DNA of 64,000 nt from Anas platyrhynchos (Eukaryota > Chordata > Aves > Anseriformes > Anatidae). Both the position numbers and the translations under genes were made by a program. Below the pieces are notes generated by a model that saw only the letters and a list, made by a program, of their open reading frames with translations, did not search any database and had not been told where the DNA came from. This document shows positions 1-12,000 of this stretch, piece after piece. The stretch covers positions 2,611,501 through 2,675,500 of the forward strand of contig NC_092602.1 in NCBI RefSeq assembly GCF_047663525.1. The letters are read 5' to 3'. Within the stretch, counting starts at the first letter, position 1, and each line of letters begins with the position of its first letter.

Positions 1-3000
1 AGGGATGTGCTTATCCCCAGAGCAGAAGTGGCATCTGCTGACCTCATCAGGTGGGGTCAACCAACCACTGCAAGCAGGCAGACGTGTAAATCCTGAGCGC
101 TTCAACATCACCATTTCCAGTGGCTGATACAAACCACCTAAACCTTGCTGAATCAGAGGATTATACAGGGCCACTCCTTGTGGTTTTGTGTCTCATGCGC
201 GCCTTTTCTTTCACCTTCTGAGTATGTAACTCTTATACAAAAGCATTTTCCTTGGAAAGGGAAACATTTGCCTGAACGTCAAACAAGACGAAAAAGTGAG
301 TCAGATGGCTGGTACCAATTAACGTCATTGAGAAGGAAAACTGACCCCAAAAAAAGAAGAGTTGTTCTTCCCATGGAGGCACAGAGGTGTGCGTCAGCCC
401 TGCAGACTCAGCTCACCTCAGGAGTGAGCTCACACACACAGGGGGCAGGCTTGGAGCAGGGAGACACGGGCTTGTGCAAAACTGTGGCAAGCCTCTGCTC
501 TCCTTCTGTGCTTGAGAAAGAACAGCGTGCTGCCACAAGTGTTTGGGATGCAGCAGGGCAGGCAGCTGGGTACCAGAACATCAAACTTCAAAGGGCTGAG
601 GTCAGGAAGCTATGGCCAGCACCCCTCTGAGGAGCGAGAACAGGACAGAAGTGCATACAGAGGTGAGACAGAAAGAGTGGCTGCAGGTCGGCTGAAGCAC
701 TGTGACACAAGTGTATCACCAAAGCATTTCTGACTGCTTTGTACTCATTTCTGCACACTTTATGGCAAACAGGCCCGGAATTTGTCAGCACTGTGTGGCC
801 ATCTGGCTGCTCGGGTACTGGCTTTTCCTTTGTCTGCCTCAACATGGTCAATCCCTGCCGACCACAGCCAGATGCAGAGGCTTTGTTTTTGAAAACTCTT
901 CCCCCTGCTTGGAGAAGATCGGGCAGCTTCAGAACAGGGAGGGAAATGGAGCAGTTAGGGTGACCTGTTGGATGACTGAGTTTGGACTACACGGTTGAGA
1001 AGACCTGAGAGCCACCCCTAGCTGCACTGCAGATGTGGTTGTGTGGCTTTCTTCTCATGAGGTTCTCAGGACCTCTCTAGCCCACGCCCCAGACAGAGAG
1101 CTCAAAAGCCCAGATACTCTCAAAAAAAGCCTCAAATATTAACAGAGAGCAAGGTGCTCATCCCAGGACAGTGCTGCCAGCCCCGGACAGAACAGTGTGA
1201 TCACAACCACGGTGGATCCTGCCACCAGAGCTCAGGTGAATCTTCCTCAGCCCTGGGGCAAACTAACTTGGGGATACACCTGCACCATGTTTTGATCTCT
1301 GCTGTCATGGTGAGGTGGTCACCGGCAAAGCTTTCTTGCCAAGGGGTACCCTATTTACACAGGCTGTGTAAAAAATGTCAGAAGGGCAGGCAGCAGGACT
1401 TAGGGATGTGATGGACAAATGTTTTGTGGGTCTGTTTCCATTTTGTGATGCTCAAGCCTTGGAGTTTGTGATGCATACACCTTCTTCTGAGACAGGAAGA
1501 TATGAAACATCTCTCTGGATGATAACAGGGACTCCGGTGTTGACACACAGGGAACTTCCCTGCCACCCAAGTATGTATTTTGTCTGCACACCTCCTGAGA
1601 ATGAGTAAAACTCAGGAGAAAAAAGTGCTTATGGGTGAGAGTATCTAAAGAAAAGCTCCCAAGGGTAAATACAAGTAAAAAAAACACACATATATATAAT
1701 ATATATATATATATATATAAGTAATATACATATGCATATATCCAAAGTATCTTGTGAGCACTGGGTTCTTTTCCTTTTGCCCCAGATTCAAACAGTGCTG
1801 GGAGAAAGCAAAATCTGGCAGAGCTGGGTTACAACAGACTCACAGGAAAATATTTGGGATTTCAGTACATGTAAAGCTAGTCCTGAGCTGTTCTCCCACT
1901 GAAGTGCCAATTCCCTTATTGTGGTGATTTCAATTGGCATTAATTTGCTTAGAGCGAATCTAGGTCTCCTTTTTGTACTGCTCAGGGATTAGCAGAATCA
2001 GCCACAGAACTAAGCCATTTCAGTAACTGTCTTTTGGCGTATCAGCTACAGCTATACCAGCCTCGCTGAAATCACCACAAAATCAGTAATAAAGAAACAG
2101 TGCTCTGCAGCCACAGCTTCCTCCCAGAGAGGTTCGATAGCATCGCTGCAGTACCACTAGCATTTGTGTGCTTGGTTGAGAGTGAAGTCAGGCCAAAGCG
2201 TTGTTTTACTGCTGTTTAAATAGCACTGATCTTCACCAACTTCTCCTACCAAAGTGCTTTGTGTGAGATCAAGGTAGAGATATTAAAAAAATTAAGTGCG
2301 AACAAAGCAAGAAAACTGTTGTACATTCTTATGCCTTCTCCCAGAATCGCAGGCCTGACTCATCAGAATTTCTTATGAGCTATATTAGGTCAAAGCAACC
2401 AGTCACAAAGGTGAGATTAATGAGCATCAACTCTTCAGCAATGCTTTTAAAATAAAATCCCTCTTTTCACTCAACTATTACCTTTCACTTTCACTAGAGC
2501 GCTGCCTCCACTAGACCCAAGAAAATGCAATATAACACCAATGTTGACAGCTGAAGCAGAAAGCTGTAGCATCCTACCAAGAAAAAAACAAAAAACATCA
2601 TTTCACCTTTGACTTTAATGACACGTTTCATTTTTTTTTTTAAATGGACTTAAGCAGCTTACACTAACACTGCCTAACACTGACATCATTTCCATGGGAA
2701 TAACATGTTATCCAAACTTAGCGCTGCCCGGTAAGAGCCCACCATCCAAGGCAGTATTTCAACCAAGAGCCCCAAATCCAAGCCTGTAAGAAATTACAGC
2801 ATCGGGGCTCAAAGTATTGGTGTGGTCCCTAAAAGTTTAAGAGTTTTGTCTTTCTTGCATAAAGGCCAAAGCTACCTTTGAATTACTAGCTGGTAAGTTA
2901 AGAGCAGACATAGAAATAAATAGATTTTTATCTGCTTCGTTTTGTCACAAGAACTCATTTGCACTGTTATGCTTAATATAATCAACAACCAGGATCTGTT

Positions 3001-3604
3001 AACTCTAGGAACACATCAGAACCTCAATACATTTGGAAAACATCATGCAAAATGTGGAAGAACAAGCTCAGTGTTACTTAGGTGAAGAAAAATCTAAGCA
3101 CTGCAGACAAGTGGACTTGTGGAGGTCGTGCTGTAGCCAGCCTGTTCCTTCCCAGTCCCTAACACGCATCACTAAAGAGGACCAGAGGTGACTACAGAAG
3201 GTAATTTTCAGTTTTTGCTAATGTGGCTAATGCTTTGGTGAGACAGGGAAAACCCAGCACAGAGCAAATACAGCCTGGTGGCCAATGTCTGGGAAAAGAC
3301 AAACCACTCATATATTCTGAGAAAGTCCAGCAGAGTTGATTCTTCCAGTCAAGAAGGGCCCAAGTGACATCAAGTCTCTTTCATCTTCTGAAGCACAGAG
3401 TCATTTTAAGAGGACATAAGCCTTGCAACGGGAAAGCCAAACACACAGATCCCAAAGAGGTGACTTCAACACCACTGATAATAGAGAAATGAGCCCTTGT
3501 CACCTTTCAGAGCTGCAAAAGGAATGGCAAGGTTCGGGAAGATTTCCACTTACCATTTCCCCACTTTGAAGCCAAGTTCCAGGTAAAAAATGAAGACGTT
3601 ACAA
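1..3604. other. No recognisable gene; downstream flank of MLXIP
   Basis: Short open frames up to about 160 codons occur on both strands, but none resembles a protein I know and none shows exon-like continuity. In human the next genes here would be IL31/LRRC43; I see no exon of either. The only clear structure is the (AT)n microsatellite at 1685-1720 and a T run near 2631-2641. Confidence 0.6.
1685..1740. repeat. (AT)n / (CA)n microsatellite
   Basis: A short ACACAC run passes into an (AT)n tract of about 30 bp (1690-1719) and then a degenerate TA-rich tail to 1740. Confidence 0.9.
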
Positions 3605-3627
3605 CTAGTTTCTTCCAAAAAATAACC

Positions 3628-3633
3628 TTTATT
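3628..3633 (-). terminator. MLXIP: Candidate distal MLXIP poly(A) signal
   Basis: AATAAA on the minus strand with U-rich sequence downstream. It was chosen as distal end because it gives a 3'UTR of about 5.3 kb, similar to what I remember for human MLXIP. The signals at about 4441 and 8262 compete with it. Confidence 0.35.
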
Positions 3634-5351
3634 GTTTTGGTTGTAAATATAAAAAAATGCATTGCACAATTTAACAGACCTACTGAAAAGTGCTACATAT
3701 CGACAGCACAACAGAAGTTGTGTCATGCAACAGAACAGGAAACCTAGGCAAAAGCAAGAGTACAACCTGAAGTCCTCAAACCTCCAAGCTTTTTTTTTTT
3801 TTTTATACAACAAGAATGAACTCCATTCACTTAAACACATCTAAATACAAGAAGAAAAGGAGTGATTTGTTCTTTGAATTGTTAAGTAAGAGGATTGCTC
3901 CTAACCGGTATCTTCTGATTCAAAATCCTATTTATGTTGGAAATGTTCAGATATAAAAGCAGTTCAGACAATGGCTAGAAAGTCTTTGTATTACACACCT
4001 AAGATGTTTTTCCTTCTAACTGAATCAAGTTTTGCAGATCAATCTACAATTTGGTACTACCACTTCTGCTCTAACATAGGGAATTAGCATGAAATCCATC
4101 CAAGAAATGAAAGGGAAGTTCAGGCCTCAGCTGACACTGTGGAAACAGTACTGGGGTCCCATACAAGAAAACCCTCAAAAACAAACGATCTCCTCAGAAA
4201 TGCAAGTATATCAATTGAAAGAGAAATAGGAAAACTCCTGTTGTCTCACCTAAAAAAATACCTCCTACAAGTCACCAACAGCTGTCCACAGTCCTCTGAG
4301 ATTTGTGCGACTGAATCCATAAAGCACCTAAACCAGGGATCATCAGCCTTTTCATTCTGGGTGTTTTTCCTTACAATAAAAGTGCAAAAAATGATAGAAA
4401 AGAGAGAAGAAAAAAAAAGTCAAAATAGTTGACTATCAGTTTTATTTTAGCAGTATCTTCAGGTTAGGAACATTGAGGCAAGAATTATCCATCCCAGAAA
4501 CACAGGAAGTGATTTAGCTTCCCAATAATGGACTAAAAAAAACATTATGCTATTGAATGGTTTTGTAGTGAGCTTCTCATAAACAAAATAAAGTTTACCT
4601 GGCCCCTCACCTCTACCATGTGAGCCTAAGTGTGTACACATACAGAATGAGGGCACAAAATAAAGGGATGCTATTTTCCAATGCAACCTGCCATCCCTTT
4701 GATTTTTTAAGCCATTCCAGATTTGGAGATTTAATTGTGTGCATCTTTACTAGGTTTCCGTCAGACTTCGGGGTAGGTGTGCCCCTGTGTACGTGGGAGG
4801 GAAGGATAGTGAAGTCAGCAGGAAAGACCATTTTTTTCCATCCTTCCTCCCATCCATCCATACAATTTTTCATGACCTCAGGTTCAAAGGGGCACAGTAA
4901 TGCCACGCAGACGATACATTCTCTTAAAACCAAGGGAACCCCCACTTTGTCATTTCACTGAGTTTTCCACTTATTTGGGGTAAGAATGTAAGACTTAAGA
5001 TGCATCAAATGCATACAGGACCCCAAGATCTAAGGCACGGATAGAAGCATTCTAGTAAGTCTCCCTTGAAGGAAAGCTCCCCTTGGGCTCTGGAAAAGCA
5101 GGGAAGAACACGGCAGTCGGATCAAATGGGAGTAACCAGGAATCCATGGGTTCTGCGCAGAGCTTGGACTGTCCAGATGAAGCATGGTCTTGTCTCCATT
5201 TCTACTACTAATTAATTTATTCAATTCTAATTTGCTTTCACTGCTTATTCCTCATCTTAACAGGAAGCATCATACAACACTAATAAGTTCATCAGATAAT
5301 GCATAATTTCTCTAGAAGCTGGGGGGAGAGTGGGGGCTTCTACAGTGTATT

Positions 5352-5490
5352 AATTAATAGAATTTGAGGTCAGAAGGCACCACTAGACAATCTGTTTGAT
5401 CTTGGTGGGTATCGCAGGCCACAAATATTTTATCTATCCCCTCCCTTATTGAGCAAAATATGTTGGATTTGACTAATTATGGGCTGCATT
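5352..5490 (-). mobile_element. Decayed CR1-like LINE 3' fragment
   Basis: The plus strand here (tag-aatttgaggtcagaaggcaccac, then atctg...gatctt, cgcaggccaca, attgagca.aatat) follows, with many changes, the reverse complement of the 3' end of ancient sauropsid CR1 elements as I remember it. The motif order agrees and the AGAAT-type end lies at the left. It has no coding capacity and is an old, inactive copy. Confidence 0.55.
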
Positions 5491-6868
5491 TGCTCATGTG
5501 GGGATTCTTTAAAGGTCCAGACCAATTCACTGACGACTGACGTGCATCATCTGTAATTCTGTGTAGACTACAGGCACGGCGTGTTTTGCTTGCTTAATGT
5601 ACTTTGGTGACATAGAGGAAGTCGGACTACGTAAGTCAGGGGAGTAAGTGGTACCAAACTTATTTTGTTTTATTTAAAAAAAAAGAAGTATATTACTTAG
5701 AGTTCCGTGTGAGGAAGGCAGAAAGACTAAGCAGTTCAAATACATAACGAAGTGGGAATCTAGACAGGAATTAATACATACGTGGCCAATCTCTTTTCAT
5801 ACCAATCCTCAGTACCTCAAATGTGCAGAGATAAGATACACCACAGCTTTTTCCTCCTGTGCTTCCAAATAAAGTAAAATCACACCCTTCACAAAGTTGA
5901 CTGATAAGAGAAAAGAATTCTGATTTGCAATAGTTAGGTGACGAAAATACACTGAATCACTGCTTCGAAGAGGAGCCACATGATTTCTGGTAATTGCACT
6001 ATGTGGAAAGTATCTTTACACTACTCCGTCCCTCCCTCCTACACTCTTGCCTAGTAAGTGATCTTTGATTTATTTTTTTCTCTCTATTATGTTAAGATTT
6101 GCAGTCTTTTAGAAGTGCCGTGAGCTTGTTTCTCCATCAGAAATTATTACAATAAGCACTTTCCCTCCAATTGTAACCAACTCATGATGCAATGTGTGTG
6201 ATGTTTTTTCCATTCACATGCAGATCAAAACTGCTAATGGGCAATATTTTTTAGCATTTCAGTCATACATCCTCTCCCCTTGCTATTCTTTTAAGGTCCT
6301 TTTTAGCTTCCAATTCATCCAGTAAGATCTGAAATAGTAGGAACTAAGCTTAGAAATCGTTATACTTCCCTAGGCTCTGAGGCAAGCCTGTAGCCCATTT
6401 TGCTTGTTGAGACAACACTGTAGTGTTGTTAATACTAGTGCAACCTCAGTTGCGGACACCTGGTTAAGAACATGGTAAAAAAAAAAAATCAGGCAAAACT
6501 GCTGCCTGACGAGCAGGAGACCACATCGCAGGGGAAGCATTACAGAATGGGCTTATCTGAAAAGTACAGCAAAAACACAAGTCTGTTCCTGGACAATTTG
6601 CCTGCTGACTTCTTTCTAGAAAACCGGATACATATTTTTAACATGCAAATACGCATGTAGGTATCTATGCATCTCAACAAGATAGCCCAGTAAAAAACTT
6701 GAGGGGCGCTCCCCAGCTAATCACAGTTAAATGATTTAACTGGAACCACGTTCACAAACAGTGATAGAAAAGGGAGGATTAAAGCACTGATTAAAAATTT
6801 AGACTTATTCAACATCTTTTATCTAAATGCATTCCCAAAATACTGCTTATTTGAATAAAGCATGTTGT

Positions 6869-6906
6869 ATATGGGTCCTGGATATGGGACCTGGATATGG
6901 GTCCCC
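6869..6906. repeat. 13-bp tandem repeat, three copies
   Basis: ATATGGGTCCTGG, ATATGGGACCTGG and ATATGGGTCCCC lie head to tail. It is in the presumed MLXIP 3'UTR. Confidence 0.85.
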
Positions 6907-8918
6907 CTAGAAAAGCTACTTACTATTTCGGTGCTCTGACCACCTTTACACATTATTTCAACAAACCATTTCCTAGGTGAAGCCTAGGTTGCTGTTGGCT
7001 CTGTCACAGGGACACAGTTTTTTCCATGTGCCACAAGCTTTAAATGATATGGCAGACGTACTGTAAAAAGAAAAGAGCGTCTTGTTTGTATGCACAGCTA
7101 CAAACAGGCACACTGGTACTTCAGTCATGCCACTTTGTCTTCTCCTTACGTTCCTTCCCCCCTGAACCACCTCCCGCAGAAGTCCCTTTCAGCCCCCCTC
7201 TTGCACAACTCACAGGCCCCTGCTCAGGGAGAGGGCCCTGGGGCAGCCCTTTTTGCCTTCTTCTTCTTACAGTCCTGCTCACACATAAGCCAACTCTGCA
7301 ATGAAAGCCACTAGCTGCAAAATCTCAGGACAAGGAAGAAAGGAAAATTATTCTCTGTGCTCTGTCCCACTCCCCAAACCTTTTATTGCTTTTTAAGGTT
7401 TGGCCCACCAAGTGGGGAAGATGAGGCACAATGCAGAGGAAAAGTACATCCCCTGAAGGAGAACCTACTGACCCCATTTCAGAACGTGCTACGTCCAAAC
7501 TTTTTAGCTGCTCCTCAGCTTTGCACTGTGACAGCCTGCTCTTCAAACTGCAAGAAACTATTTGGGGGAGGTGACAGGGAAACTTTATCTACACTCTGAA
7601 TAGCTCTAAAGCATCAGAATCGAGTAATGAGTGGAATTACAAGGGTCATAGGATCATTCCAGACTACACCAAGAAAAACTGGCCAGAATGAACATCCCAG
7701 TGCTGTCTGAGGATGGACAGACTATTGCTGCCGTAACAAGACTAAGCTTATCTCCAGCGATAGGCCAGTACTTCAGGGACTGCCACAGAAAAATGTTACG
7801 CGGGTTTTAACTTATCTTTATGTGTTTTATAATTCCTGTTGAACATAACCTTACCATACAGACCAAGCTTGGCTAAGTCCTTCAGGTTTTTGAAATAAAA
7901 AGCAAAAAGAACAGGTAAAGACAGAGAAGCTAAAAACTGACTACAAGTCCATGTGGTTTGATACGTTTTCTGAGACAAAAAAAAAAAAAAGCCAATTTCT
8001 TAACACTATGAACTCAATTTTTGTCTTTGAAACACTATGATGTTTACCTATGGATGTGTTTTATATGTGCACATTTTATGAGGAAGGCAGCTGAACTCTG
8101 CAGAGTGCAAGAAAACAGTTTAGAGATGAAATGGATATGAAATTCATGTGTCTATCTTGATTGCAGAATCTGTGCAATCTAAAACTGCGTTTTTGCACTT
8201 ACTGCACAGCCTACTACTCAATTGCAATGGCTATATCAGAAAAATAATAAAAATCAGCTACTTTATTTGCTAGAAAATAAAGCATGCCTTGGAACTGATC
8301 ATATGCAATGGTACACTCATTAAAATAAAAATACACAAAACACAGCCTGAGATTTTAATTCTAGTATTTTCCATGAGTTGACGTCGCTGATGGATTTTTC
8401 TTCTCCTTTGGTTTTTAATATAATCCTGTTTAAACAATTGTTTACTATTCAAGTAAAACAAATGGAACTGAACACCAGAAAACAAAATGAAAAGCAGATT
8501 TTGCTTCACAAAATTGAAAGTATATTTCCCCTTGAAAGGAACATTCCTTGGTGTACAAGATTTACACTTCAGAGAACTTAGCACTTGAAGCTGTTTCATA
8601 GAAAGATGTTTGTTGCATACAGATGCATGCTGCATTGATGGAGATATATTGCTGCCTGCAGGAATGAAACCTGCTAAATTTACCTGAGCTTGGTGTTCTC
8701 ACTTCATGGAGTAGAGTACAGCACTGAAGAGGAATCAAAACGTTATGACAACGTTGCATCACACTTCCACATATTCTGAAGGCAGAGACAGATGCCCTGA
8801 AGGTCTTGGGTGATGGAGAGTATTCTTTCTAAAGTGCACCAACTGAAAGGAGACTCACCAGGCTGCTAGACTGGCAGGTTCTCCACCCCTTGTACAAGCA
8901 ACTCACTGTCTTTGGTTG

Positions 8919-9040
8919 TTAGGTTTCACCAGCTGTTTTGTTCATCTTGCTAACTGCCTCTGTGGCTTGCTCTGGCAGGCGCGACGGATCTGACAGAATT
9001 GAGGTGCTTGTACTTAGATGCCGAAGGCTGCTCAGCACCA
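8919..9040 (-). CDS. MLXIP: MLXIP exon 17 (coding part): C terminus and stop
   Basis: Encodes Met879 to Thr918 and TAA at 8919-8921: VLSSLRHLSTSTSILSDPS, RLPEQATEAVSKMNKTAGET. It matches the human STSTSILTDP...LPEQA tail, with a divergent last ten residues. Acceptor TCTTCACAG|TG. The transcript continues into the 3'UTR. Confidence 0.95.
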
Positions 9041-12000
9041 CTGTGAAGAAAAGTCAGGAAAGTATCAAAAAAGCCATTAGACTAACTGCAAACAAATCCA
9101 TGCAGAACAGCGTGCAGGTACTGCAATTGTTATGAATTATGGTAGTTTTTTCTGCAAAACATGTACCTGCACTTACAGCAACAGCAAGAAACAGAGATGC
9201 GTAAGAACTGTGCCCAGAAAACAACGACAACAGAGATCTACCTATTTCTTCTACTAAAAAGAGCACTTCTCAGCAACTATAATTGTAAACATAAATATTT
9301 GCTGAATTCTAAGTGGTAAAGGGTCAAGCAATCATGCTCAAACAGAAGGTCATTTCAATGGGGAATGCAAACTTCAGAAGTCTCTTCCGTCATAACGAGA
9401 CAAATCACACTGCTAAAATATTCCACTCTTTAACTAGAGTGGAATATTTAAAATTTAAATGCTGCTTGAGACTGTTTAAATTCTAGAATCTATATTAAAC
9501 AATTAATTTTTTTCTGTTCAGTGTTAAGCATGCAACCAAGCAGCCAAAAGACGTTCTTATTTTTCCACTGAGACAGTAAGAAGGGATTAAAAAATCATAT
9601 TTAACATCTGTCCTACTCTTTTAAGAAATGGTATTGTATATGGTCTCACTTACTGTGATCTCAAATTACTGCTTGATAGAACTTCACTTACTTGGCCTCA
9701 GAACAGGGAGAGAACAGTGCTGATCCAGCCACGCTATTGCAGTTTGATTCAGATCCTTAAAGCTTTTTGTGGAAACCATCCCATTGAAGGACTCAAACAA
9801 TGGCTTAATAATAATGCTGAACTGCAAATCATCAAATGTTAAGGGAGATAACAAAGGAGGACTTCAAAACATTCTAAGGGAAAAAATAATAGAGCTCAAT
9901 GTCCAGAGAAAACAAATGATTTTTAGACTACAACATTTCAAAGAGTTTTTTTAATTATAATTATTTATTTTTAAGATCTGTGACACTAGGACAAAGGAAA
10001 AAATTGAAGCTCAGTTCACATTTTACCAATACTGATTACTTTTTGCAAAATTCCTGTATGACTGACTTGATCTCCCACAAACAATCTGCACTGTTGTGAG
10101 TGCGTGAGCATTCAAAACTAGGTACATGTAGTTTGTACTATTTCTTTGTTGCCACCTTTTTCACATAACACTGATGCTTTTATAGCAAAAGAACATAAAA
10201 GCCTTAAGGTGAACAAGCTCTTTGCTACTGCAGCTAAACAAAGACTTCAAGAGTCTTTCAGATGAGCTTTCCTGGAGCAGTCACCATACCTGAACTCAGA
10301 ACAGCTTGCTCTAACACTGCCATGGTAACTCAGCAAGTGAATGTACCTGTAAGTTGGAGTCTATTTCAGAAGCTGGCTGTATGACAAAACTCATCTGAAG
10401 GCTCAAAATCTGTGGTTTTACCATGTCAGCCCAGATGGGATTTTCTGACTACAGTCAGCAGCCTGTGAGAACGAGGCCCAAACCAATCTCAGGGTTGTGA
10501 TACACCCCTATCTTTCTCACTATTGCTAACAATCAAGATAGGTCTAACAATTACCTGGAATACTCTAGGGGGTTTGCATGTGGTTATGGACTTTTACAGA
10601 GTGACTGGGTATCCTTTTGTTGATATTCTACTATTCAGAAATATTCTGTCCCTGGGTTATCTCCAGTAGCCGAAGACCAGATTACTCACTTCCCTCTCAT
10701 ATGCAACAGAAACTGTGATATTCTCATATTTGTAATGAAACTGCCCTTCCCTCTCTTACAGTCATTTCATGAGGAGGAAGTTTTTTAAAAAATTATTAAT
10801 AGCTCTCACCCCTGGACCTTGTCAGCTTTTACTGCAAGACCTCCTGAAATAAGCCAGCAGGTGTTAAGCAATCTATCCAGTTATTAGAAAACCGTTCCCT
10901 CACAATTCCATCCTGACTTGCAAAGGGAAGTTGGGAAGACTGCTTTGCCTACCAACCTTTTCTTTTACCAACTACAACAGCGTTTGTCTTTCTCTAGATA
11001 CCACAGGCCCAGCTACCCAAAACTGCACCTTCATCCCAGATAACCTCTGATGAGTCTAGCTTTCTAGGACTAAGAGAAACCAGGAAGCACCAAAGGAAGC
11101 ATTTTTACATACTAAAATATTAAGAATGCTGTACTTCATGCAGACACCAGCATGGATGTATCTACTCTGATAAGCATGGATGTATCTACTCTGATAATCA
11201 GGGGAGATAACCAGCAGAGTACAAGCACATGAAATACGTGCACATAAAAAGGTACAAAGCTTTAATAGGAAGGGGGAAAGTTAACACTTCTGCTCATTAA
11301 TAATTGCTCTTCTGCTTTGCTATTTACTAACATCCCCTAACTGATTCAGGCTAATCATATTTGATCCAAGATAGCAAAGTTGGATTAGCTAACCTGGTTC
11401 CATTCCCAGCTTGTCTCTCTCCATCTTCTGCATTATCACTCATTTGTAAGCACAGCTGCTAGCATTTGAGAAGCAAAGAGAAACTAAGTTGATTTGTCGT
11501 AATGAAAAAAAAATTGAAAAAAAGGAGAAACATGCAAGTTTTCAAAATTGCCTTTACAGCAGTTTCAGTAATTGTCTACAATAATCTTATTTTTTGAAAA
11601 TCTTTGTCATTCTCTGTAGTCCTTTGCAAAAAGTGAACAAGAGCTGGAGTTAGAGAAACAGTTCGTTACACATTTCTTGTGGTATAATAACTGAGCAAGA
11701 AAACTTTACCTTTGTACTGCATTTCTTCCAAGTTACTTCCCATACTTTAAGGTGAGCAAATTTTACCTCATAACAGTCTATAAGGCAAGAATTCGTATCC
11801 ATATTTAGATGCAAATGACAACTCTGGACATGCATTACTTAACTTGGCTTAAAGTCATAGCATCAGAATTCAGAGTTTCTGGCTCTAAACACAGTAGCAC
11901 CAAACCTCAGGTCCAGCAGGTTAATGTGAAAGGATACAATCCAGAACTTCCAGTTCTGGAGGGTCCTGTTCCTCACGTATTCATCAAACATCCTCCTCAT

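Larger units (their letters stand above)
3605..8918 (-). other. MLXIP: Probable MLXIP 3'UTR with several candidate poly(A) signals
   Basis: No coding exon is recognisable between the MLXIP stop and about 3600. On the minus strand AATAAA signals occur at about 8262-8267 (proximal), 7382-7387, near 6070, 5670, 5218 and 4441, and at 3628-3633 (distal). Human MLXIP, as I remember it, has a 3'UTR of around 5 kb, which would favour one of the distal signals; the 3628 site is followed by a U-rich stretch. The real end cannot be settled from sequence alone. The interval also holds a CR1-like fragment (5352-5490) and a 13-bp tandem repeat (6869-6906). Confidence 0.4.

Noticed and set aside
1..3604. 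Expected next genes of the human order (IL31, LRRC43)
   Set aside because: No exon of either could be recognised; the window probably ends before them or they are arranged differently.
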